From the IMG/VR virus record IMGVR_UViG_3300048079_000098, positions 1-20,148 of that record: a stretch of DNA of 20,148 bases, one strand, 5' to 3'. The translations under genes and the position numbers were made by a program. Positions within the stretch are counted from its first letter, which is position 1, and every line of letters begins with the position of its first letter. This document shows, one piece after another, positions 9,697 through 15,798 of this stretch. The notes under the pieces are model-generated. The model saw nothing but the letters and a program-made list of their open reading frames with translations, was not told the DNA's origin and searched no databases. This DNA is from a virus.

Positions 9697-11342
9697 TCCA
9701 GCCCCCCGTCTTGTTCTGCAAGCCGCTCCCAAACGTGGTCCTGCCACATTTCCCCAACGCCACCGACAGGTTTGCCTTTGCCGGCCAGCACGGTGCGATG
9801 CTCAGACTCCCGGTAACTCGCATAGTGCAGCCGCTTCAGCGCCTCGATCTGGGGATCCACTTCCGGCAGTTCCCACACGGGCGGCAAGACCCTGAAGCCG
9901 TAGATGGTAGCGTCTGCTTGGTGATCGTCCTTGTCCTCGGGGCGGTCCGTTGCCTCGCCGGTTCGCCGATCGCGGTGCCACTGCCAGGCGTCATGTTCAC
10001 GTCGCCAGTTGTCGCACCTGTCGCGGAACACCCAGATGCGAGGCGCATCCGGCACCACCAACGCGCCGAAGCTTCCATCCGGCAACCGCTGCGCCGGAAT
10101 CGTCTTGACGCGCCCAGGCATCCGGTGCATGTAGCCGGCCACCTGGAGAATGCCTGGCAACTTCGGCCCCTTACGGGCCGCCTCGCAATAGATGCCGTGT
10201 TGTGCGAGCTCGACCATGGCGAGCTTGTTTTCCGGGTCGATGATGTAGCGGGCCTTCTTCCAGTCGGGGATCCAGCTCGCCGCGGGGTCTTTGATCCAGG
10301 CGGCGATTTCGGACACGAGCACCGAGGGCTTGTAAAACTCGCTCACGACAAAGACGTCGCCGGCCGAATCCACGCGAAGCACTGGGATCGCCCATGGAGC
10401 GTCGCCGCCTACGTCAATTGGCACGACGGCGCGCCAGTCGTCCGGGAGAGCGAACGAGTCGATATTGTGGGCCGAGTACAGATCGTAGGGGTAGATCCTA
10501 CCGACCCACTCGTCGAAACTGGAATCCACCATGCGTTTGACCCAAGCCGGTGGATTGTATCGGCGTAGCCGCGCCACATACTCGGCCGCAGCCTGGCGGC
10601 ACGCTTCGCACCCAAAGGCGTGGCCAGGGTGGTCCGAGCAACGGCCATTGAAGAAGTTCTCCTCGGTCTGCGCGACGATCGCATAAAGGCCCGCCCCGGC
10701 CCGGTAGTGGCTGCTCGGCACGAGGCCGCCACTGACGCTCGGGACCATCACCTTGTGGACGGCGCCGGAATCCTCGGCCGGCTTGATCCACCGGCGCCAG
10801 CACCAATCGTGCCCCTTTGGGTTGATGATGCCGAACATGTACGGCATACGCACGCTCGAGCGCCGGAACCGGGCCATGACGTCGTTCCAGCGCGCCTCTT
10901 CCCAATCCTCAACCTGATCGCCTCCGATCCAGCCGAGATTCATGCCGGCCAGATGCTTCTTGTCGGGGCGCGGCTCCCAAATATGGCGGAACCAGATTTT
11001 GGATGGGTGGTTGGGGTCGCCCGTGCGAAGGACAACGCAATCCTCGCTTTTGCTGTAGTGCAAGATGACTTGAGCGGGGACTTCCTCAAAGAACTGCTTT
11101 TTCGTGGAACTCTCGAGTTCCGCTGAAGTGTAGCGGGCGATCAGGCCCTCGTTGTCTGGTTCCATGGTGGACAATGCGATCGCACGCTTGTTGAGGCTGT
11201 GGTTTTTGCCACAGCCAACCCCTCCGGCGAGAAGCGTCTGGAACTGATCGCTGTGTTCAAAGGCGTACTGCGAGGGCGACGAGTAGCCGCGAAGGTACTC
11301 GTCGAGTCCGATGTCCTTGCAGCCGAGGCGTTCGATTTCCAC
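9690..11342 (-). CDS. terL: Phage terminase large subunit
   Basis: The 550-residue protein matches the two-domain ATPase/nuclease plan of TerL, the DNA-packaging motor. In the ATPase, AGGVGCGKNHS (39-49) is in the Walker A position with K46, but the usual Ser/Thr after Lys is Asn. The Walker B-like segment is LGWIGGDQVED (136-146). In the RNase H-like nuclease, acidic residues are D310 (VVPIDVGGD), D369 (YIIDPENK) and D477 (DHQADATIYGF). A Cys/His cluster at C235-C248 (CSDHPGHAFGCEAC) sits between the domains and looks like a zinc-knuckle insertion. The start is GTG at 11342, three bases after the upstream ribbon-helix-helix gene, with GAGGA about ten bases upstream. Length is in the normal TerL range. 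No small terminase subunit is recognisable beside it. Confidence 0.88.
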   Translation of the reverse strand: MEIERLGCKDIGLDEYLRGYSSPSQYAFEHSDQFQTLLAGGVGCGKNHSLNKRAIALSTMEPDNEGLIARYTSAELESSTKKQFFEEVPAQVILHYSKSEDCVVLRTGDPNHPSKIWFRHIWEPRPDKKHLAGMNLGWIGGDQVEDWEEARWNDVMARFRRSSVRMPYMFGIINPKGHDWCWRRWIKPAEDSGAVHKVMVPSVSGGLVPSSHYRAGAGLYAIVAQTEENFFNGRCSDHPGHAFGCEACRQAAAEYVARLRRYNPPAWVKRMVDSSFDEWVGRIYPYDLYSAHNIDSFALPDDWRAVVPIDVGGDAPWAIPVLRVDSAGDVFVVSEFYKPSVLVSEIAAWIKDPAASWIPDWKKARYIIDPENKLAMVELAQHGIYCEAARKGPKLPGILQVAGYMHRMPGRVKTIPAQRLPDGSFGALVVPDAPRIWVFRDRCDNWRREHDAWQWHRDRRTGEATDRPEDKDDHQADATIYGFRVLPPVWELPEVDPQIEALKRLHYASYRESEHRTVLAGKGKPVGGVGEMWQDHVWERLAEQDGGLEW

Positions 11343-11344
11343 TG

Positions 11345-11563
11345 TCAGCGGTCCTCGTGACGGCGGAGAAGCTGCGTAGCTTCTGGTGGATGAATGCCCC
11401 CATGCTCGTCGATGGTGATGACGTCCACATGTTGGCCGTCCAGGCAGTCACGTAGGGCCTGTCGGACAAGTGCGGTGAAACTGATCCGTTTACGAATGGC
11501 GAGGATCTGGGCCTCTTCCCAGAGCGCCTCCGGTAACAGGATGTTCGTAGACTTCATGCTCAA
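11345..11563 (-). CDS. Ribbon-helix-helix (CopG/Arc-type) DNA-binding protein
   Basis: A 72-residue protein whose first half fits a ribbon-helix-helix fold. A short beta strand (STNILLPEALW) is followed by two helices separated by an S-F-type turn (EEAQILAIRKRISFTALVRQALRDCL). The tail (residues 45-72) is polar. Such proteins are antitoxins or small phage repressors; no toxin-like partner is adjacent. I take the TTG at 11563 as start, directly after the TGA of the MazG-like gene, with AAGGCGG five bases upstream. An ATG two codons later (11557) is possible. It may regulate the operon or the downstream packaging genes, but this is inference. Confidence 0.7.
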   Translation of the reverse strand: MSMKSTNILLPEALWEEAQILAIRKRISFTALVRQALRDCLDGQHVDVITIDEHGGIHPPEATQLLRRHEDR

Positions 11564-11887
11564 TCATACCGCCTTGTGCTGGCCCACGCGGTCTCCCGCC
11601 GTGGTCCATTTACGCATTCGGTTGATCGCCATCTTGTGGTCGACTTCCGCATCAAGGTCGATACTTTGCACACTGGCCAGCCGATATAGTAAGATCACGC
11701 AGTCGGCAAGTTCGCCGGCAATCGCCTCCCGGCAATGGGTTCGTGAGCGACAGCGCATCCGGAGGGCGTCTCGCAACTCCACGACCTCGGCCATAAAACG
11801 CTGGAAGATGCGCTCCCAGCCGGTGCGGCGTACCGGGCCGAAGGTTTCATTCGCCCACTTCTCCATGCTGGCCTGAGATTCATTCAT
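11564..11887 (-). CDS. MazG-like NTP pyrophosphohydrolase (dATP/dGTP diphosphohydrolase type)
   Basis: The likely 107-residue product starts at the ATG at 11887, where ATGAATGA overlaps the end of the previous gene and GAGGGGG lies six bases upstream. A longer in-frame start at 12013 would lie inside the upstream gene and is rejected. The N-terminus (MEKWANETFGPVRRTG) resembles the start of phage dATP/dGTP diphosphohydrolase-type proteins. Helix pairs with EVVELRDAL and ELADCVILLYRLA supply the acidic ExxE and ExxD metal motif of all-alpha NTP pyrophosphatases. The C-terminus (INRMRKWTTAGDRVGQHK) also fits that family. Expected role: hydrolysis of (d)NTPs to NMP and pyrophosphate, adjusting nucleotide pools during phage growth. 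Confidence 0.8.
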   Translation of the reverse strand: MNESQASMEKWANETFGPVRRTGWERIFQRFMAEVVELRDALRMRCRSRTHCREAIAGELADCVILLYRLASVQSIDLDAEVDHKMAINRMRKWTTAGDRVGQHKAV

Positions 11888-12584
11888 GCAGTTCCCCCTC
11901 TTGCTCCCACTGGAAGCGGCAGGATGCGATGATACAGTCGAGCGTGTCGCTCGGGTTGTCGCCGGCCCGCAGTTTGGCCGCCTCAATGGTGTCCAAGAAG
12001 ATCGCGAGAACATCCGGTTGCGCCAGCTTGATGAAGTTCACGATGCGACCGAGCGGCGCCGCGACGCTTGGGTCGTCCAATACGATAGCAAGCACGAGCT
12101 TTTTGCTCTTGCCTGCCAAGGCGCGAAACTCGTCCATGGGCAGCGTCTTGGCCGCATCGAGCAGCGCGGGGGACACCGGACCGTCGCGCTCCATCCTCGC
12201 AATGTCGATGACGTTCGAGAGCGTCCTGAAGCCGATCAGTTCGTCCGGCGGCAGCGCCCCAAAGCTTTTCGACCTCGCCAGCATGATGGCCATGTAGCCG
12301 GTCTCGCGGCTGAGGCCCGTCAGCGCGTGGAAGCCGCGTTCCATGAACTCCGACCAGTTCCCGCAGTCGAGGCCGAAGTGCTGCCAGAGGACCAGCTCCT
12401 GAATGCGAACCAATTGACGGCCGAGGAGAATCCTTGCGTAGACGCCGAGCGCATTCGCAAACAGAACAGAGTCGGCGGCTTGCTTGAGGAACCGCGCGCT
12501 GCCCTCTGGGTCGTCGGCGACCTGGAGATCGTTGAAGGTGACGCCGGTGGGCCCAACAAGGACGCGGGTGTCGCCGTCGCTCAA
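11880..12584 (-). CDS. Hypothetical phage protein, TTG start
   Basis: A 234-residue protein of unknown function. The start is best placed at TTG 12584. It overlaps the stop of the LexA-like gene as TTGA and has a near-perfect AGGAGGG (12592-12598) seven bases upstream. The ATG at 12623 lacks a ribosome binding site and lies within the previous gene. The sequence is mainly helical. A segment at about residues 35-105 (YARILLGRQLVRIQELVLWQ, then WSEFMERGFHALTGLSRETGY) resembles the helical, possibly helix-turn-helix region seen in phage or plasmid proteins related to ParB/KorB-like DNA binders, but this resemblance is weak. No catalytic motif is seen. Its end overlaps the MazG-like gene by eight bases, so translation is probably coupled. 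Confidence 0.7.
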   Translation of the reverse strand: MSDGDTRVLVGPTGVTFNDLQVADDPEGSARFLKQAADSVLFANALGVYARILLGRQLVRIQELVLWQHFGLDCGNWSEFMERGFHALTGLSRETGYMAIMLARSKSFGALPPDELIGFRTLSNVIDIARMERDGPVSPALLDAAKTLPMDEFRALAGKSKKLVLAIVLDDPSVAAPLGRIVNFIKLAQPDVLAIFLDTIEAAKLRAGDNPSDTLDCIIASCRFQWEQEGELHE

Positions 12585-12835
12585 CGCGGCTCCCTCCTGA
12601 TTGTAGCCCCGCGCGTCGGGCATGCCCCGCTCGTCAACTGGATCGAGCGAGACTGTCTTTCATCCCGAGTCAGATGTCCACGCGCCTGAAGTCCATCGAC
12701 ATGCTTAAAGACCGTTGATGGGCTCAGGCTGACGCCCTTGGCGATTTCCTCGAACGACGGTGCCCATTCTTCTCGAGCCATGTAGCCGCGGATGAACGCC
12801 AGGACTCGTGCTTGCGCTGGAGTAGGCGGCTTCAT
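12581..12835 (-). CDS. LexA-type winged-helix DNA-binding protein without peptidase domain
   Basis: An 84-residue protein that matches the N-terminal DNA-binding domain of LexA. Residues 5-20 (TPAQARVLAFIRGYMA) form the first helix. PSFEEIAKGVSLSPSTVFKHVDGLQARGHL (27-56) forms the helix-turn-helix and wing. The C-terminal 25 residues are polar, and there is no S24 peptidase domain. It cannot self-cleave in the SOS response as LexA does, so it is probably a small constitutive phage regulator. The start ATG 12835 overlaps the previous stop (ATGA). Its stop overlaps the next TTG. Confidence 0.8.
   Translation of the reverse strand: MKPPTPAQARVLAFIRGYMAREEWAPSFEEIAKGVSLSPSTVFKHVDGLQARGHLTRDERQSRSIQLTSGACPTRGATIRREPR
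12592..12598 (-). promoter_or_regulatory. Ribosome binding site deciding a TTG start
   Basis: AGGAGGG on the minus strand lies seven bases before TTG 12584. No comparable site precedes the in-frame ATG at 12623, so this site decides the start of the 234-residue gene. Confidence 0.7.
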
Positions 12836-13173
12836 GGTTCTTTCGTGCGCGCCTTCTTGGTTGCTGGCGTGGGTTGTACCACGATAGCCAGCTTCGCCTT
12901 CCCGGACAGCAGCAACCGCACTTCATCTGCGCTCAAAAGCCTAGCATGTCCATATGCATCTCGGTCCCAGCAGCACTCCGAGAAACTCTGAATGAGGGTT
13001 CGCTCCGACCGGGCGTCGAAGAAGTTGCCGACAACGATAGCAACAGCAGCGCGATGCGACGTGAAGCGGTGGTCGAGGTTCTTCGCTTCGGCGCAGGGCC
13101 ATTTAGCATCCGCCGAATCCTCAGCACAGAGGCAATAAGTACAAATGCGAGTCAGTGTTGCCGGGTCAGTCAT
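12832..13173 (-). CDS. Small cysteine-containing hypothetical protein
   Basis: The 113-residue product is taken from ATG 13173, which overlaps the stop of the Gp37/Gp68 gene (ATGA) and has GAGGAGG (13181-13187) seven bases upstream. The longer in-frame ORF start at 13251 lies inside that gene. Residues 11-16 contain ICTYCLC and another Cys follows at 27, which could bind a metal. The central HRFTSHRAAVAIVVGNFFDARSERTLI is probably helical. I recognise no family. Its placement in a run of overlapping genes argues that it is real. Confidence 0.7.
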   Translation of the reverse strand: MTDPATLTRICTYCLCAEDSADAKWPCAEAKNLDHRFTSHRAAVAIVVGNFFDARSERTLIQSFSECCWDRDAYGHARLLSADEVRLLLSGKAKLAIVVQPTPATKKARTKEP

Positions 13174-14195
13174 CGGCGGGCCTCCTCGATGTCGCGCGCC
13201 ATCTCTTCGAGCGGCTGTCCCTCGGCATTCGCATCGGGCATCTCTCGCCACTCACGGCCGTCCAGTATCGCGCCAGCGCGCTGCTTCCCCGCCCGCCAGA
13301 CTTTGGTTCCGCCGTCCAAGACGCGCATTGGCGTTGACCGCTTCGCGGTGTGGGGCGTCCACTCTCCCCATTGCTTGAAAAAGTACGCCACACCGACCGC
13401 TTGGCAGGCGTCCCGTGCCGCCCGGAACCAATTGGGATGAGATGGCTTCGCGCCAGCCCCGCTCTCCCCGCCGGCGATGAGCCAGCCAAGTTTCGGGCTG
13501 GCGTATCCGACTCCGATATTCGTTATTTGCTCCCCGCGGAGCACGTCCAGTTCTCCAGCGCCATTTATGGCCCGGAGAACTCCATGGGATTCGGGGATGG
13601 GAATGCGCGTGAAATCCACCGCGCCCCATGCCGGCTCGTAGCTTACTCCGAGCACCCGCGCCCCAAGCGCCCGCAGCTTCAGTAGTTCCCGGATGCGCCC
13701 GACGTTCTCGGGCCCAGTCACGCTGGTCAGCAGCCAGAAGTTCTCCGGGATCAGATTGTCCTTCGAGCAGTGGGCGTAGAAGTAGTCGTACATGCGGCGC
13801 GGCCTCTTCGTGAGGATGATGTAGATATGCCGTGACTCCGCTAACGGCACGATGAAATCGTCAAGCCAGTCGATCGGCAAACTCTCCGTGAACGTGTCCC
13901 CCATATCATTCAGGAAGATCAGCCGGGGGGAGCCATTCAGCCACGGCTTGTCTGGGCGGTCTTTGCCAGCCAAGTCCGACCACTTCAGCGCCTCTTGCAA
14001 ACGCTCCGGGAAGATCCGTGGCTGCTCGAACGCCGTCGGCCAGCCCTTCTTTCCAGGGCCACCGTGCAAGACCGTCAGATTCCCCGCGTAGCAGCGCTTG
14101 ACGCCAGCAGCGGGGTTCCACAATTCACACCCGTCGCAACCCATCTGTAGGTTCAGCGTCGAATCCGCCCACTCGATCTTTGTGTGTTTCCCCAT
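13170..14195 (-). CDS. Phage Gp37/Gp68-family protein (DUF5131), predicted radical-SAM-like
   Basis: The 341-residue protein has the full DUF5131 signature. It starts TKIEWADSTLN, followed by a Cys cluster with C20, C23 and C35 (GCDGCELWNP, then RCYAGN). Middle segments NDMGDTF and IILTKRP follow. Near the C-terminus LIAGGESGAGAKP and YFFKQWGEW are characteristic. Family members are common in phages and prophages; the cysteines suggest an iron-sulphur, radical-SAM-like enzyme, but the substrate is unknown. I choose ATG 14195 over GTG 14204 because GGGGGTG (14202-14208) lies six bases upstream of the ATG. Repeat array 1 ends only 20 bp upstream, so the array occupies the position of its leader. 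Confidence 0.85.
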   Translation of the reverse strand: MGKHTKIEWADSTLNLQMGCDGCELWNPAAGVKRCYAGNLTVLHGGPGKKGWPTAFEQPRIFPERLQEALKWSDLAGKDRPDKPWLNGSPRLIFLNDMGDTFTESLPIDWLDDFIVPLAESRHIYIILTKRPRRMYDYFYAHCSKDNLIPENFWLLTSVTGPENVGRIRELLKLRALGARVLGVSYEPAWGAVDFTRIPIPESHGVLRAINGAGELDVLRGEQITNIGVGYASPKLGWLIAGGESGAGAKPSHPNWFRAARDACQAVGVAYFFKQWGEWTPHTAKRSTPMRVLDGGTKVWRAGKQRAGAILDGREWREMPDANAEGQPLEEMARDIEEARR

Positions 14196-14215
14196 CGCGT
14201 TCACCCCCGTTCTCG

Positions 14216-14491
14216 TGGTGCGCTCAATCTATTTGGCTCGCTCCGCTCGCATGGTTCTCTCTTCGCCGATGGCTCGCTCTCAATCTTTGGTCCCCTGGCG
14301 CGAACTGGCTCGCTCCCTGCCGATGGTTCCCTCTGAGTTCTTGGCTCGCTCTCATCCCATGGCCCATTCGCTTCGCTTGGCTCGCTCAGGCTGCATGGTT
14401 CTCTCTGCGCGGATGGCTCGCTCCGTTCCCATGGTTCACTCGAAGTTTTGGGCTCGGTTAGTCTGGTCCGCTCTCCGTTGATGGCTCGTGC
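14216..14491 (-). repeat. TIGR-like array 1: 16 conserved 10-mers on an 18-bp grid
   Basis: Conserved 10-mers start every 18 bp from 14216 to 14450. After one 4-bp slip, two more start at 14464 and 14482. Given on the plus strand, class A (TGGCTCGCTC) starts at 14234, 14270, 14306, 14342, 14378 and 14414, all identical, with degenerate copies at 14450 and 14482. Class B (TGGTYCNCTC) starts at 14216, 14252, 14288, 14324, 14360, 14396, 14432 and 14464. The 8-bp segments between them are all different, for example AATCTATT, CGCTCGCA, TTCGCCGA, TCAATCTT. The composite unit is therefore 36 bp with two spacers. Degeneracy is greatest at the two ends. The right end encodes the last residues of the Tas-like protein; the left end stops 20 bp before the Gp37/Gp68 start. 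Strand of transcription is assumed from the genes. Confidence 0.93.
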
Positions 14492-15324
14492 TTGGCCGGA
14501 ACAATGTGCGGCCAATTCGGTGGCGGAATCACGTGCGCGTGCTCCATGTGCGCGATCGGGTACGGCAGCGGCGGCGCCGTGCCGAACGCCAACCAGAACG
14601 CGACGTGGTGGTAGTGCGCCAGAAACAACTTGACGGCGTACCGCTTCGCCCGCGCATGAAGATGGCCAGCCGGCAACCGACCAGCTTCGTACGACTTCCG
14701 TGCCTCCTTCTCTTTGCCGATCTTGAACTTCTCCAACTTGATGCGGGCCTGCTCGGCAAACAGCCCTTCGTCGTTGCGCCGGATCTCGAGTTCCTTGCGG
14801 GCCAGCCACACCTTGCCGTAAACGTCTTGCTCGAGACCCGATACCTTGACGAAGCTCTCGCCGATCTTCCAGCACAGCGTTTTCAGCGAGGCGTTCCAGG
14901 GCCGCTTCTTGCCCTTCTGCCACTCGACCGTCGGGTCCAGCCCGGCGAACCGCCAGATATGGCCGGCCGTCGGCGCCTTCTGGATGTCGATGTGGGCCAA
15001 CAGCCCGGCCGCGATGACGGGCCCGATACCGCAAACGGATCTGGCCCACTGGCCCAACGGCTGATCGGCCGAGTAACTGTCCAGCATGGCCTTGATGTTT
15101 GCTTCGAGTTGCCGCGTTGCGACGTCCAGTTCGATGATGGCTTCGTGCGGCTCGCCCGACTGTTCCATGGACAGCATCTGGTTGGATGATCGCTTACGGT
15201 TCTCCTGCATCGCATAATAGTCGTCGACCAGAAAACGCACCTCGGCCGGCGACAGCAACTTGGCGGCGTTGCGGAGATCGCGTGATAACTTCCTGACGGG
15301 GTCAAACTGCGGTGCTGCGCTCAT
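14458..15324 (-). CDS. Tas-like protein (Nop / IS110 C-terminal Transposase_20-like domain), no fused nuclease
   Basis: The start is ATG 15324, with GGAGAGGAG six bases upstream; the longer ORF from 15393 begins inside the array. The 288-residue protein has a helical N-terminus with a probable coiled coil (about 25-85). A helix-hairpin-helix/Nop-like core follows: GIGPVIAAGLLAHI (99-112), GHIWRFAGLD (121-130), RPWNASLKTLCWKIGESFVK (141-160). A charged helical region and a His-rich HLHARAKRYAVKLFLAHYHHVAFW (221-244) follow. This is the fold of the C-terminal half of IS110-family transposases. The N-terminal DEDD RuvC domain of IS110 is missing, and the loop after AGLDP (VEWQKGKK) lacks the catalytic Ser. 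Flanked by two arrays with 36-bp dual-spacer units, it fits Tas, the guide-RNA-binding protein of TIGR-Tas systems. A degraded IS110 transposase is the alternative. Confidence 0.8.
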   Translation of the reverse strand: MSAAPQFDPVRKLSRDLRNAAKLLSPAEVRFLVDDYYAMQENRKRSSNQMLSMEQSGEPHEAIIELDVATRQLEANIKAMLDSYSADQPLGQWARSVCGIGPVIAAGLLAHIDIQKAPTAGHIWRFAGLDPTVEWQKGKKRPWNASLKTLCWKIGESFVKVSGLEQDVYGKVWLARKELEIRRNDEGLFAEQARIKLEKFKIGKEKEARKSYEAGRLPAGHLHARAKRYAVKLFLAHYHHVAFWLAFGTAPPLPYPIAHMEHAHVIPPPNWPHIVPAKHEPSTESGPD

Positions 15325-15330
15325 CTGTGG

Positions 15331-15339
15331 CTCCTCTCC
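15331..15339 (-). promoter_or_regulatory. Ribosome binding site of the Tas-like gene
   Basis: GGAGAGGAG on the minus strand lies six bases before ATG 15324, between the start codon and the first unit of array 2 (15357). It decides the start and shows that array 2 lies in the 5' leader, not in the coding part. Confidence 0.8.
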
Positions 15340-15356
15340 TTTGAAGTTTGGAATTG

Positions 15357-15798
15357 CGGCTCGCTCGCTGCTGATGGTTCCCTCTCGGTACATGGCTCGC
15401 TCTTGATCCCTGGTCCCCTCGACTCACATGGCTCGCTCTACCTGTCTGGTCCTCTTAGGCAAGATGGCTCGCTCGTCTCAGATGGTTCTCTCAGCCCATT
15501 TGGCTCGCTCACATCCTCTGGTCCCCTCGTTGTACCTGGCTCGCTCCCGCATGATGGTTCCCTCCGGGTTCGTGGCTCGCTCCCAGTCTTTGGTCCCCTC
15601 GAAACGATTGGCTCGCTCCACTCGCCTGGTTCGCTCGGCACACTTGGCTCGCTCATCCCACTTGGTCCCCTCGGAACGCTTGGCTCGCTCACTTCCTATG
15701 GTTCCCTCATGGGGACTGGCTTGCTCTCGCTTCATGGTCCGCTCGCTTCTGTTGGCTCGCTCACAACTGTTGGTTCGCTAGCTTCTGTTGGCTCGCTT
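15357..15798 (-). repeat. TIGR-like array 2: 25 conserved 10-mers on an exact 18-bp grid
   Basis: Twenty-five 10-mers start at 15357 and every 18 bp up to 15789 without one slip. On the plus strand, class A TGGCTCGCTC fills the odd places (13 copies, 10 identical; single changes at 15357, 15717 and 15789). Class B TGGTYCNCTC fills the even places (12 copies). On the gene strand these read GAGCGAGCCA and GAGNGRACCA. The 24 spacers of 8 bp are nearly all unique (GCTGCTGA, TCGGTACA, TTGATCCC, GACTCACA and so on); only GCTTCTGT occurs twice. The repeat unit is 36 bp: A, spacer, B, spacer. Conservation covers every base of the 10-mers, including third codon positions in all frames, so the constraint acts on the nucleic acid. 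It starts within the 3' end of the RuvC-like gene and ends 33 bp before the Tas-like start. Confidence 0.95.

Noticed and set aside
12585-12623. ATG 12623 as start of the 234-residue gene
   Set aside because: It has no ribosome binding site and would overlap the LexA-like gene by 43 bp. TTG 12584 has AGGAGGG at ideal spacing.
14458-15393. Longer start of the Tas-like gene at 15393
   Set aside because: The extra 23 codons lie partly in array 2, and the strong GGAGAGGAG serves the internal ATG at 15324.
14216-15798. A CRISPR array
   Set aside because: Repeats are 10 bp and spacers 8 bp, with two alternating repeat classes and no cas genes. CRISPR repeats and spacers are each much longer.
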